DNA of 64,000 bases from Amycolatopsis sp. NBC_01488. Its GTDB lineage: Bacteria; Actinomycetota; Actinomycetes; Mycobacteriales; Pseudonocardiaceae. Position numbers and translations under genes: made by a program. The notes beneath the pieces are model-generated. The model was not told the origin of the DNA. It made no database searches and saw only the letters and a program-made list of their open reading frames with translations. The stretch spans positions 2,236,001 through 2,300,000 of the forward strand of contig NZ_CP109434.1 in assembly GCF_036227105.1 (NCBI RefSeq). Reading direction: 5' to 3'. Of the stretch, positions 39,823 to 48,117 are shown piece by piece (positions within the stretch are counted from its first letter, which is position 1; every line of letters begins with the position of its first letter).

Positions 39823-40860
39823 ATGGAGCTGGAGAAACGGCTCCGCAAGCTGGTCAAGCGCTACGCCGTCGCCCGGAAGTCGTACGACGACCTCGAGGTC
39901 CGCGAGAGCAGGCTGACGGCGCGCCTCGACCAGCTGTCCGCGCGCTACGACAGCCTGATGAACCACCACGACGAGCTGCTGGCGCGGCACGCGGAGGTCC
40001 TCGAGGAGAAGCAGGCGTTCGAGGAGCAGTACCGCACGTGGGTGCCGCCGGGGCACTTCTACTCGCCGTTCGCCTCCAAGGAGGAGATCGGGAACCGGGC
40101 CGCGTCGATGTTCGACGTCAATGCCCGCCCCGCCGCCGTCGACCTGCGGGAAGCGGAGCAGATCGAGCTGTTCGGCACGCTCGCGGACCTCGCGGGTGAG
40201 CTGCCGTTCACCGCCGAGCGCACCGAGAAGCACCGGTACTTCTACGAGAACACCGCGTACTCGTGGTCGGACGCGATCATCCTGCACACGATGCTGCGCC
40301 ACCTCCGCCCGAAGCGGATGATCGAGGTCGGCTCGGGCTATTCGACGGCGATGACGCTCGACACGGCCGACGGCTGGCTCCCGGAGCTGGAGCTGACCTG
40401 TATCGAGCCGTACCCGCAGCTGCTGCAGAGCCTGTTCCGGCCGGGCGACGAGGAAGGCGTCCGAGTCCTCGACCAGGCGGTGCAGGACGTCCCGCTGGAG
40501 ACGTACGACCGGCTCGAGGCCGGTGACGTGCTGTTCATCGACTCGACCCACGTGGTCAAGGCGGGCTCGGACGTCAACCACCTGTTCTTCGAGGTGCTGC
40601 CCCGCCTGAACGACGGCGTGTGGGTGCACGTCCACGACGTCTTCTTCCCGTTCGAGTACCCGATGGACTGGCTGGTCGAAGGCCGCGCGTGGCAGGAGGA
40701 CTACCTGCTCCGGGCGTTCCTGATGTACAACCGGCGGTTCGAGGTCCGCTGGTACCAGCAGTTCATGTGGGCCCACCACCGGGACCTGCTGGAGAGCCGG
40801 ATCCCCGAGCTGGCCGGCAACTCCGGCGGGAACATCTGGCTGCAGAAGGTCGCCGGGTAG
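39823..40860 (+). CDS. class I methyltransferase with N-terminal coiled coil
   Basis: 345 residues from ATG 39823 behind GGGAG. Residues 1-65 form a charged coiled coil (LEKRLRKLVKRYAVARKS to EEKQAFEEQY). The methyltransferase core follows (about 150-300): KRMIEVGSGYSTAMTL, LELTCIEPYPQLL, GDVLFIDSTHVVKAGSDVN, DGVWVHVHDVFFPFEYP. It resembles Methyltransf_24 enzymes that modify sugars in polysaccharide or glycopeptide pathways. It was probably the next gene after paralog 2 before the IS110 insertion, so it belongs to the glycan locus. Its present promoter may lie in or beside the insertion sequence. Confidence 0.82.
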   Translation: MELEKRLRKLVKRYAVARKSYDDLEVRESRLTARLDQLSARYDSLMNHHDELLARHAEVLEEKQAFEEQYRTWVPPGHFYSPFASKEEIGNRAASMFDVNARPAAVDLREAEQIELFGTLADLAGELPFTAERTEKHRYFYENTAYSWSDAIILHTMLRHLRPKRMIEVGSGYSTAMTLDTADGWLPELELTCIEPYPQLLQSLFRPGDEEGVRVLDQAVQDVPLETYDRLEAGDVLFIDSTHVVKAGSDVNHLFFEVLPRLNDGVWVHVHDVFFPFEYPMDWLVEGRAWQEDYLLRAFLMYNRRFEVRWYQQFMWAHHRDLLESRIPELAGNSGGNIWLQKVAG

Positions 40861-40949
40861 CCCGAAGGTGTGACTTAGGCCGTGTCGGTGAACGCCCTCC
40901 CCCCTTCGGACGCCCTCTGAGCAGAGCATCGGATCCGAGAGGAGGCGTC

Positions 40950-41045
40950 ATGGTCTGGATCTGCCTGGTCGCCGTCCTCGCGGTGGTGTTCCTGGTCCGG
41001 GCATTCCGCGTGGTGCGCCGCGTCAGGCGGAGTGACGCGGGGTGA
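40950..41045 (+). CDS. 31-residue single-pass membrane protein
   Basis: ATG 40950 has GGAGG five bases upstream, a very good site. The peptide starts MVWICLVAVLAVVFLVRAF, one hydrophobic helix, and ends with a basic tail VVRRVRRSDAG, so it would insert with the C-terminus inside. Its end overlaps the convergent response-regulator stop by 23 bp. It could be a small regulatory membrane protein. I know of no named family. Confidence 0.5.
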   Translation: MVWICLVAVLAVVFLVRAFRVVRRVRRSDAG

Positions 41046-41691
41046 CCAGCCCCGACTCGTAGGCCAGCACCACCAGCTGTGCCCGGTCGCGGGCGCCGAT
41101 CTTCGTCATGATGCGGCTGACGTGAGTACGCGCGGTCGCCGTCGAGATCACCAGGTGGGCGGCGATCTCGTCGTTCGACATCCCGCCCGCCACCAGGCCC
41201 AGCACCTCGCGCTCGCGGTCGGTGATCTGGCGGACCGCGCTGGTGTCGATGCGCCGGTTTTCCGGGCGGCCGACGAACTCCTGGATCAGCCGCCGCGTCA
41301 CCGTCGGCGCCAGCAGCGCCTCCCCGCTCGCCACCACCCGCAGCGCGCGCAGCAGCTCGACCGGCTCGGTGTCCTTCAGCAGGAACCCGCTGGCGCCCGC
41401 GCGCAGGGCTTCGTAGACGTACTCGTCGACGTCGAAAGTGGTCAGGACCAGCACCTTCGTCCCGGCGAGGTCGGGGTTCGCGGTGATCCGGCGGGTGGCT
41501 TCGAGGCCGTCGACACCGGGCATCCGGACGTCCATCACCACGATGTCCGGCTTGTGCTCGACCGCTCCGGCGACCGCTTGCTCGCCGTCGCCCGCCTCGC
41601 CGACGACCTCGAAGCCGTCTTCGGTCTCCAGCAGCACGCGGAACCCGGCGCGGACCAGGATCTGGTCGTCGGCCAGCAGGACGCGGATCAT
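41023..41691 (-). CDS. NarL/FixJ-type response regulator
   Basis: 222 residues from ATG 41691. The receiver domain (about 1-120) has the acidic pocket LLADDQ, phospho-acceptor Asp in VVMDVRMPGVDG, the switch Thr in LVLTTFD and Lys in FLLKD. The LuxR-type helix-turn-helix spans about 155-215 (ITDREREVLGLVAGGMSNDEIAAHLVISTATARTHVSRIMTK, read in pieces). Its ATG overlaps the kinase stop (ATGA), so the two proteins are made together. Target genes are not indicated by context. Confidence 0.92.
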   Translation of the reverse strand: MIRVLLADDQILVRAGFRVLLETEDGFEVVGEAGDGEQAVAGAVEHKPDIVVMDVRMPGVDGLEATRRITANPDLAGTKVLVLTTFDVDEYVYEALRAGASGFLLKDTEPVELLRALRVVASGEALLAPTVTRRLIQEFVGRPENRRIDTSAVRQITDREREVLGLVAGGMSNDEIAAHLVISTATARTHVSRIMTKIGARDRAQLVVLAYESGLVTPRHSA

Positions 41692-42794
41692 GCTTCTCCC
41701 TCGATCGGTAGCTCGACGCGCACTTCGAAACCGCCCTCGAGCGGCCCGGCGGTGCACTGCCCGCCGAGTGCGGCAGCGCGTTCGGACATGCCCCGCAGGC
41801 CGTGGCCCGGCGTCGGTTCGCTGGTGCCGCGGCCGTCGTCACGCACCTTCATCGTGAAGGTCCCGGTCCGGCGTTCGAACCGGACGTCGACGTGTTTCGG
41901 CTGGTCGGCGTGCCGCACGACGTTCGTCAGCGACTCCTGCAGGATGCGGTAGGCGGCGGCGTCCACCGGCGCCGGGAGGTCGCCGGCCGCGCCGTGGACG
42001 TCGACCGTGAGCCCGGCGTCGCGCGCGTGATCCAGCAGCTCGGCGGCCTGGGCGAGGCTCGGCGCGGGCGCCTTGTCCTCGCCCGAGCGGAGCACGGCCA
42101 GGGTGGCACGCAGGTCGTTGAGCGCGGACGCGCTGGCCGCCTTGATGTTGAGCAGCGCCTCCTTCGCCTGCTCGGGCCGCCGGTCGGCCACGTGCGCGGC
42201 GACGCCCGCCTGGACGTTGATCATGGCGAGGCTGTGCGCGACGACGTCGTGCACCTCGCGCGCGATCCGCAGCCGTTCCTGCTCGGCGAGCCGGTGCCGG
42301 TGCTCGTTCGCCTGCTCGCGGCGGGCGGCGAGCGCGTCGAGCTGGTAGCGGACGGCGGTCCCGACCCCGATGACGGCGATCTGCCACACGACGACGAACG
42401 CGGCGCCGGCCGCGAGCGTGAACGACCTGGTCGTGACGACGTGCGCGACGTAGGCGGCGGCGAGCGCGGCGGCGCCGGTACAGCCCGCGGTGAGCGGCCC
42501 TCGTTGCCGGGTCAGCACGAACAGCGCGATGGTCGGCACGAGGATGACCGGCCCGCCCGGCAGGCCGGACGCGTAGTAGCCGAACGCCGAGGCGGCCGTG
42601 ACCAGGAAGAGCGTCAGCGGGAAGCGATGGACGAGCAACAGCGTCAGCACGGTCGCGGCGAGCCACGCGGCGCCCAGCGACGTCAGCGGCGTCGAGCCGG
42701 GCTGCCACCGCGAAGACGCGCTGGTCGCTCCGAGCACGAACCCGAGGACGACGACCGTGCGCACCACGCGTCCTACCCACGGCGGCCATCTCAT
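41688..42794 (-). CDS. HisKA_3 sensor histidine kinase
   Basis: 368 residues from ATG 42794 (GTG 42815 possible). Four to five membrane helices fill residues 1-145. The dimerisation box has the phospho-acceptor His in IAREVHDVVAHSLAMI near 190, and the ATPase domain follows with the N-box QESLTNVVRHA and G-box VRDDGRGTSE. This is the NarX/DesK class common in actinobacteria, with an integral-membrane sensor and no separate periplasmic domain. It forms a coupled pair with the response regulator downstream. Confidence 0.9.
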   Translation of the reverse strand: MRWPPWVGRVVRTVVVLGFVLGATSASSRWQPGSTPLTSLGAAWLAATVLTLLLVHRFPLTLFLVTAASAFGYYASGLPGGPVILVPTIALFVLTRQRGPLTAGCTGAAALAAAYVAHVVTTRSFTLAAGAAFVVVWQIAVIGVGTAVRYQLDALAARREQANEHRHRLAEQERLRIAREVHDVVAHSLAMINVQAGVAAHVADRRPEQAKEALLNIKAASASALNDLRATLAVLRSGEDKAPAPSLAQAAELLDHARDAGLTVDVHGAAGDLPAPVDAAAYRILQESLTNVVRHADQPKHVDVRFERRTGTFTMKVRDDGRGTSEPTPGHGLRGMSERAAALGGQCTAGPLEGGFEVRVELPIEGEA

Positions 42795-42860
42795 GCCGCG
42801 AAAGCTACCGCCCACGGCCGGGCGGCGCGTCCGTCACGGAGCGACAGTCCACGTACGTCG

Positions 42861-43694
42861 TCAGTCGAACATGAGGGGCAGCTTCGCCGCCGTCGCCTCG
42901 TCGGCCGGGGTGTAGGTCGACACCGTGATCTCCGAGCGGCGGCCGTAGTACAGGTAGGTGAAGTTGAACTGCAGCAGGCCGACGTCCGGGTGCAGGTACC
43001 GCTTCGTGCGGATCGGCTCGGAGTTGACGTCGTGGTGCGGCCACAGCTCGGCGAACAGCGGCGACTCCGCCTTGAGCCGCTTGACCAGGTTCTTCCACGC
43101 GGGTTCGGCGACGTGCTCGGCCATCGCCGCGCGGAAGGACGCGATCACGCGCGGGATGTTCGTGTCCCAGTCCAGCATCCGCTTGCGCCACTCCGGGTTG
43201 AGCAGGCACTGGACCAGGGTGTTGCGGTCCTCGAACGGGATCGCGTCGACGTCGCCCATCAGCCAGGTGTAGCCGCGGTTGTAGCCGAGGAGGTCGCAGC
43301 GGGCGTTGCGCACCGCGACCGGGTACGGCTCGAGCTTCTTCAGCATCAGCTCCAGCTGCGGCGAGAGGACCTGGCAGTCCTTCTCGCTCTCCGGCTCGGG
43401 CGCGCCGGCCAGCCGGAAGAGGTGGGTGTGCTCGTGCGGGTCGAGGCGCAGCGTGCGCGCAATCGCCTGCAGCACCTGCTCGGACGCGTTGATGTCGCGG
43501 CCCTGCTCGAGCCACGTGTACCAGGTGACCCCGACGCCGGCGAGCTGCGCGACCTCTTCGCGGCGCAGCCCCGGCGTCCGGCGGCGGCCCAGCAGCGGAA
43601 GGCCGACCTGCTCGGGCGTGATCCGTTCACGCCGGCTGCGCAGGAACCTCGCCAGCTCTTGCCGGCGGAGGTCGGATTCGACGGCGGTGGTCAT
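42861..43694 (-). CDS. XRE helix-turn-helix regulator with MmyB-like ligand domain
   Basis: 277 residues. The N-terminal HTH spans about 10-85 (ELARFLRSRRERITPEQVG, RTPGLRREEVAQLAGVGVTWYTWLEQG). The MmyB-like domain (about 105-270: RNARCDLLGYNRGYTWLMGD, PEWRKRMLDWDTNIPRVIASFRA, RRYLHP-like KRYLHPDVGLLQFNF) probably binds a hydrophobic ligand. It is divergent from an MFS exporter, and two identical palindromes lie between them. It is likely the repressor of both itself and the exporter, relieved by the exported compound. Confidence 0.9.
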   Translation of the reverse strand: MTTAVESDLRRQELARFLRSRRERITPEQVGLPLLGRRRTPGLRREEVAQLAGVGVTWYTWLEQGRDINASEQVLQAIARTLRLDPHEHTHLFRLAGAPEPESEKDCQVLSPQLELMLKKLEPYPVAVRNARCDLLGYNRGYTWLMGDVDAIPFEDRNTLVQCLLNPEWRKRMLDWDTNIPRVIASFRAAMAEHVAEPAWKNLVKRLKAESPLFAELWPHHDVNSEPIRTKRYLHPDVGLLQFNFTYLYYGRRSEITVSTYTPADEATAAKLPLMFD

Positions 43695-43718
43695 GGTGCC
43701 AGGATCGCACGAGCCCGA

Positions 43719-43771
43719 ACCTGGTACCAGGTAGTGACAGTACCCGGATAAAGAACAACTGGTACCAGGTT
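43719..43771. promoter_or_regulatory. twin palindromic operators of the MmyB-type regulator
   Basis: ACCTGGTACCAGGT (43719-43732) is a perfect 14-bp palindrome, and its core CTGGTACCAG recurs at 43759-43768, 38 bp away. A partial copy (GGTGCCAGG) overlaps the regulator start near 43696. The second site abuts TAAGTT (43771-43776), a possible -10 for the exporter. Confidence 0.7.
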
Positions 43772-43795
43772 AAGTTCGGGTCGATCGTAGTACCC

Positions 43796-45220
43796 ATGAC
43801 CACGACTCAACTCGCGCCGAGCACCCTCGGCGCCCCGGCCCGGCCGGGACTGACCCCCGCCGGCCTGGTCACGGTGCTGCTGGGGGCGGCGCTGCCGATC
43901 ATCGACTTCTTCATCGTCAACGTCGCGCTCCCGACGATCGATGCCGACCTCCACGCGTCCACGGCGACCCTCGAGCTGGTGGTGGCGGCGTACGGCATCG
44001 CGTACGCGGTGCTGTTGGTGGTCGGCGGCCGCCTCGGCGACTCGCTCGGCAGGCGCCGGCTGTTCTTCATCGGCCTGTGGCTGTTCACGTTGACGTCCCT
44101 GGCCTGCGGAATCGCCCCGACGGCGACCACGCTGGTGATCGCCCGCGCCGCGCAGGGGGCGGCGTCGGCGTTGCTGCTGCCGCAGGTCCTGTCGATCATC
44201 CAGGCGACGACGTCCGGCGAAGAGCGTTCACGCGCATTGGGCCTCTACGGCGCGACGGGCGGCATCTCGACGATCGTCGGCCAGCTGCTCGGCGGCGCCC
44301 TGGTGGCGGCGGACGTGTTCGGCACCGGCTGGCGGCCGATCTTCCTGGTGAACGTGCCGATCGGGCTGGTGGTGCTGGTGCTGGCCCGCCGGCTGCCGGA
44401 AAGCCGCGCGCACGACCCGCTGGGCGTCGACCGCCTCGGCACGCTCCTGCTGGCGACGACCCTGCTGGCGTTGCTGGTCCCGCTGATGGAGGGCCGCGCG
44501 CTGGGCTGGCCGGCCTGGTCGATCGTCCTGCTGGCGCTCTCGCCCGTTTCGGCCGCGACGTTCGTGCACGTGGAGCGCCGCCTGGAGCGGCTGGGTGGCA
44601 CGCCGCTGCTGCCGCCGTCGGTGATGCGCCTGCCGAGCGTCCGGAGCGGGCTGATGGTGGCGATCCCGTTCTTCGGCGCGTTCGGCTCGTTCATGTTCGT
44701 GTTCGCGATGACCCTGCAGGAGGGCCTGCACTTCGGCCCGCTGGGCGCCGGCGCCGCGCTGACGCCGCTGGCGGTCGCGTACTTCACGGTGTCGATGCTG
44801 AGCAGCCGCCTGGTGACCCGCTACGGCCAGAAGGTCGTACCCATCGGAGGCGCGATCACGGCGATCGGCATGGTGGTGCTGCTGTGCACGACGCTGTCGG
44901 CCTGGCCACACGTGACGGTGCTCGACCTGGCGCCGTCGATGGTGGCGATCGGCGTCGGGAACGCGCTGGCGATGACGACGTTGTTCCGGATCGTGCTGTC
45001 CCACGTGCCGACGGACCTGGCCGGGGTGGGCTCGGGCGTGATGACGACGAATCAGCAGACGTCGCTGGCTTTGGGTGTCGCGACTTTGGGGAGTCTGTAC
45101 GCGGCGCTTTCGGGCTCGCTCGGGAGCCGCGACGCGTTCGCGGTGGTGATCGGGCTGGTGGCGGTGCTGGCGACGGTGGTCGCGATCACCGCGCGGCGCT
45201 TGCCGGACCCCCGGGTGTGA
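43796..45220 (+). CDS. DHA2-family MFS drug/metabolite exporter
   Basis: 474 residues, about 14 predicted membrane helices, complete. Family motifs are IIDFFIVNVALPTIDADL in helix 1, GGRLGDSLGRRR in the loop between helices 2 and 3 (motif A), and an RAAQGAASALLLPQVLSII segment. Such proteins export drugs or metabolites by proton antiport. It is divergent from an MmyB-type regulator with a clear operator pair, so inducible efflux is likely. It is not the parent of the remnant at 6634-7187, which has a different C-terminus. The last 35 bp overlap the convergent DUF397 gene. Confidence 0.9.
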   Translation: MTTTQLAPSTLGAPARPGLTPAGLVTVLLGAALPIIDFFIVNVALPTIDADLHASTATLELVVAAYGIAYAVLLVVGGRLGDSLGRRRLFFIGLWLFTLTSLACGIAPTATTLVIARAAQGAASALLLPQVLSIIQATTSGEERSRALGLYGATGGISTIVGQLLGGALVAADVFGTGWRPIFLVNVPIGLVVLVLARRLPESRAHDPLGVDRLGTLLLATTLLALLVPLMEGRALGWPAWSIVLLALSPVSAATFVHVERRLERLGGTPLLPPSVMRLPSVRSGLMVAIPFFGAFGSFMFVFAMTLQEGLHFGPLGAGAALTPLAVAYFTVSMLSSRLVTRYGQKVVPIGGAITAIGMVVLLCTTLSAWPHVTVLDLAPSMVAIGVGNALAMTTLFRIVLSHVPTDLAGVGSGVMTTNQQTSLALGVATLGSLYAALSGSLGSRDAFAVVIGLVAVLATVVAITARRLPDPRV

Positions 45221-45386
45221 CGGCGGAGAGGAAGGCGGACCACGCGGCCGGCGGCATCTCGAGTGCCCCGGCCGTGGGGGCTTTCGAGTCCCGGGTGGCG
45301 ATGGTGGCGCCGGTGAACGCAACCTCCACGCAATCGCCTTCCTGGCCGGAACCACCGCTGTAGCTGCTCTTGCGCCAGATCGCCAA
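45186..45386 (-). CDS. DUF397 protein
   Basis: 66 residues, start TTG 45386 supported by GGAGG eight bases upstream. The DUF397 pattern is IWRKSSYSGGSGQEGDCVEVA near the start, then ATRDSKAPTAG and AWSAFLSAV. In Streptomyces these small proteins act with an XRE-DUF5753 regulator encoded next door, as in the WhiJ-type pairs that affect development and antibiotic production. The regulator gene lies directly upstream here, 19 bp away on the same strand. Confidence 0.88.
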   Translation of the reverse strand: MAIWRKSSYSGGSGQEGDCVEVAFTGATIATRDSKAPTAGALEMPPAAWSAFLSAVTPGGPASAAR

Positions 45387-45405
45387 GTTGCTCGCCTCCG
45401 ATTGA

Positions 45406-46221
45406 TCACAGCTCGGCGATCAGCGTCCGGGAGTCCTCCTCGTCCAGCGCAAGATCGGCGAGATGGCCGAAAAGCAGCCTAGCAGCGCGCACTTCCGCCT
45501 CCTTCTCGATCTGCAGCGAGCCGAAACAGTATTCGACGTAGGCCAGGTCGGACTCGGCCGGATCGGGGAACCCGGTCACGATGAAGTTGCTGTAGAGACC
45601 GTCGTGCGAGCCCGACGACAGCGGAATCACCTGCAGCCGGACATTGGCCCGGCGCGACATGCCGAGCAGGTGCCGCAGCTGTTCGCGGTCGCACGGCTCC
45701 CGGCGCAAGGCCCCCTCGTCGACGATCGCGTGCACCTGCAGGACCGGCTCCTCGAACAGCCTGCGCTGCCGCCGCTGCCTGACCTCGATCTGCTTCTCCA
45801 GCTCGTCACCCTCGAAAGGATCGCGCGCACCGGCGAAGGTCGCGCGCATGTAGCTCTCCGTCTGCAGCAAGCCGGGCACAAATCCCAGCTGGTAGGTCTG
45901 CACCCAGGCCGCCTCGGCCTCGACACTGATGAATCCGCGGCCGCTCAAGCCGAAGGCGTGCCACCAGCCCTTCTCCTTGGCGTAGTCGAACATCCGCACG
46001 TACTCGCCGTAGTCCGAGCTGATGATCCCGTAGCGGTCGAGCAGCGCGAGGAAGTCGTTGTAGCCCGGGATGAACCCCTGCTCGATCCGGCTCATCTTCG
46101 AACTGGAGAACCGCAGCGGGCGGCCCGCGTCCTCTTGGCTCAGCCCGGCCGCCTCGCGTAGCTTGCGCAGGGTGCGGCCGAGCTGGCGTCGCCGGTAGTT
46201 CGGCTTGGTCGGCCGATCCAT
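45406..46221 (-). CDS. XRE regulator with DUF5753 domain
   Basis: 271 residues from ATG 46221 behind GAGGGGTG. An N-terminal HTH spans about 12-70 (GRTLRKLREAAGLSQEDAG, SSSKMSRIEQG). A DUF5753 domain follows from about 95 to the end (YQLGFVPGLLQTESYMRATF, VDEGALRREPCDREQLRHL, VIPLSSGSHDGLYSNF). The signature RIEQG and GLLQTESYM are typical of WhiJ-like proteins. It pairs with the downstream DUF397 gene. The ligand or protein partner is unknown. Confidence 0.9.
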   Translation of the reverse strand: MDRPTKPNYRRRQLGRTLRKLREAAGLSQEDAGRPLRFSSSKMSRIEQGFIPGYNDFLALLDRYGIISSDYGEYVRMFDYAKEKGWWHAFGLSGRGFISVEAEAAWVQTYQLGFVPGLLQTESYMRATFAGARDPFEGDELEKQIEVRQRRQRRLFEEPVLQVHAIVDEGALRREPCDREQLRHLLGMSRRANVRLQVIPLSSGSHDGLYSNFIVTGFPDPAESDLAYVEYCFGSLQIEKEAEVRAARLLFGHLADLALDEEDSRTLIAEL

Positions 46222-46332
46222 GGTGGTCACCCCTCGCTGTCGATCAACCACGAATCGTAGGCCGGGTGTGCCGATGTGGGATTCCCGTGTGCGGGCCGTG
46301 TCGCGCTGACTTGCGTCGAGAACCTGCAGGTC

Positions 46333-46659
46333 ATGGACAGGTACGGCTACCCCCACGAACTCGAATACCGGCGCGAGGTCGACGACCGCCGGGTACATGA
46401 GTACACCGAACTCGTCGATGACATGGGGTTTGTCCTCGAGCACCGGAGCGACCGGTACCAGGGGTGGACCGTCCGGTACGGGACCGCCTGCGCGCACGAC
46501 TACCTGTCCCGCAAGCGCGCCCGGCCGGGGACCTTCGTCGTCTCCGTCTACCGGCTCTTCCCGGGGCGGCGGGACCACGTCGTCACCATCCGGGTGACCT
46601 GGCCGCCGAAAAAAGCAAAGGTTCACCCGTCGGAAAAGTCGCGTGCCGGACGACTATGA
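46333..46659 (+). CDS. hypothetical protein
   Basis: 108 residues from ATG 46333. Third positions are nearly all G or C, which supports coding. The peptide is Arg/Tyr/Val-rich (MDRYGYPHELEYRREVDD, TELVDDMGFVLEHRSDRYQGW, GTFVVSVYRLFPGRRDHVV). It shows no motif I recognise. It overlaps the sigma gene start by 17 bp. The opposite strand is also open but reads as an N-terminal extension of the XRE gene without similarity to that family. Confidence 0.5.
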   Translation: MDRYGYPHELEYRREVDDRRVHEYTELVDDMGFVLEHRSDRYQGWTVRYGTACAHDYLSRKRARPGTFVVSVYRLFPGRRDHVVTIRVTWPPKKAKVHPSEKSRAGRL

Positions 46660-47188
46660 GGGTGTGACGGAACCTCGGGTGCGACCGGACCCGGCCTTCG
46701 CGCTGCTCGGGCTGTACGAGACGGCCCTGCCGGAGGTCTACGGGTACCTGCTGTCCCGATGCGGTGACCGCACGCTCGCCGAGGAACTCACTTCGGAGAC
46801 GTTCCTCGGGGCGGTCGCCGCCTGTCGCAAGGAGTACGCACCTCCAGTGAGCACCGGGTGGCTGATCGGCGTCGCCCGGCACAAGCTCGCCGACCACTGG
46901 CGGCGCACAGAACGTGAGGAACGCGGGCTGCGGCTGGTGCACGACAGCGCACCGGACGTCGAGGACCCGTGGGACGAGCAGCTCGACGCCCTGCGCGCGA
47001 GACAGGTGCTCGAATCCCTCGGGCCGCACCACCGCGCGGCCCTGACCCTGCGGTACGTCGACGGCCTCGGTGTGCCCGAGGTCGCCGGCCACCTGGGACG
47101 CAGCGTGCACGCCACCGAGGCGTTGCTCGTGCGGGCCCGTGCCGCGTTCCGGCGTGCCTACGAGGAGAAGGAGGGTCGCGATGCCTGA
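46643..47188 (+). CDS. ECF-type RNA polymerase sigma factor
   Basis: 181 residues from GTG 46643, with GTG 46664 an alternative. Region 2 (about 22-90) includes CGDRTLAEELTSETFLGA and TGWLIGVARHKLADHWRR. Region 4 (about 118-175) has LESLGPHHRAALTLRYVDGLGVPEVAGHLGRSVHATEALLVRARAAF, read in sections, with the helix-turn-helix. No anti-sigma with a zinc motif is adjacent. Instead the next gene, overlapping by eight bases, encodes a VOC protein whose first 33 residues look like a sigma-associated region. Confidence 0.88.
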   Translation: MPDDYEGVTEPRVRPDPAFALLGLYETALPEVYGYLLSRCGDRTLAEELTSETFLGAVAACRKEYAPPVSTGWLIGVARHKLADHWRRTEREERGLRLVHDSAPDVEDPWDEQLDALRARQVLESLGPHHRAALTLRYVDGLGVPEVAGHLGRSVHATEALLVRARAAFRRAYEEKEGRDA

Positions 47189-48071
47189 GCCTTTCGACGC
47201 GCTTCGCCGTCCCTCCGAGCGGGTCGAGCCCGACCCGGACTTCGCCGCCGAACTGCGCGACGACCTGCGTCGCGTCCTCTTGAACGGAGCCGAGATGACC
47301 ACCACCTCCGAGGCGCCGGCCACCGACGCCGAACTGCGTTCGCTGACGCCTTACCTGGCCGTGTCCGACGCGCGGGCCGCGCTCGACTTCTACGTCGACG
47401 TCTTCGGCGCGGTGCGGCGCGGGGACCCGATCGTCATGGACGACGGCCGCATCGGGCACGCCGAGTTGGCCATCGGCGACGCGGTCCTCATGCTTGCCGA
47501 GGAGCACCCGGAGATCGGGCACGTCGCGCCGCGCGAGGGTGGCGCGTCGGTGTGGGTGGAGGTCCCGGACGCGGACGTCAGCGTGGCCCGCGCGCTCGAT
47601 CTGGGCGCGACGCTGATCCGCGCGGTGAGCGACTCGCCGTACGGCCGCGGCGGCTCGTTCCGCGACCCGTTCGGCCAGCGCTGGCTGGTCTCGCAGGCGA
47701 CGCCCAAGCCCGCCGCCGCTGCCTCGCCGAAGCAGGGCGAGACCATGTACTTCACGTTCCAGGTCCCGGACGACACGCCCGCGAAGACGTTCTACGGCGC
47801 GGTCCTCGGCTGGGAGTTCACGCCGGGCTCGCAGGCGACGGCGTGGAACATCCGGGGCCACGGCCTGCAGGGCGGCCTGTGGGGCGGCCCGGGCCGCCAG
47901 GTCGGCTGGAAGCTGATGTACGCGGTCGACGACCTCGCCGCGGCCCTGACGCGGGTGCGCGAGCAGGGCGGCCAGGCGGGCGAGATCGAGACGCACCCGT
48001 ACGGCCTGACGGCCGACTGCACGGACAACCAGGGCATCGAGTTCTACCTCTGGCAGCAGCCGGCGGAGTGA
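47181..48071 (+). CDS. two-domain VOC (glyoxalase-fold) protein with N-terminal sigma-linked extension
   Basis: 296 residues from ATG 47181, overlapping the sigma stop. Residues 1-35 (PFDALRRPSERVEPDPDF, then FAAELRDDLRRVL) are the kind of short segment seen after actinobacterial ECF factors. Two VOC modules follow, about 50-170 (TPYLAVSDARAALDFYVDVFGA, YGRGGSFRDPFGQRWLVS) and about 188-290 (YFTFQVPDDTPAKTFYGAVLGWEF, NQGIEFYLWQQPAE). VOC folds bind metals or antibiotics or catalyse glyoxalase/dioxygenase chemistry; which applies is unknown. It may be both the regulator's partner and its detoxifying product. Confidence 0.82.
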   Translation: MPEPFDALRRPSERVEPDPDFAAELRDDLRRVLLNGAEMTTTSEAPATDAELRSLTPYLAVSDARAALDFYVDVFGAVRRGDPIVMDDGRIGHAELAIGDAVLMLAEEHPEIGHVAPREGGASVWVEVPDADVSVARALDLGATLIRAVSDSPYGRGGSFRDPFGQRWLVSQATPKPAAAASPKQGETMYFTFQVPDDTPAKTFYGAVLGWEFTPGSQATAWNIRGHGLQGGLWGGPGRQVGWKLMYAVDDLAAALTRVREQGGQAGEIETHPYGLTADCTDNQGIEFYLWQQPAE

Positions 48072-48117
48072 CGAATCCCCTCCCCCGGGCCATCCTCGCG
48101 GGCGCACACTCGAAGGC

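Noticed and set aside
30854..40860. Secondary-metabolite gene cluster.
   Set aside because: No polyketide, peptide synthetase, terpene or RiPP core genes; the content fits surface glycan assembly.
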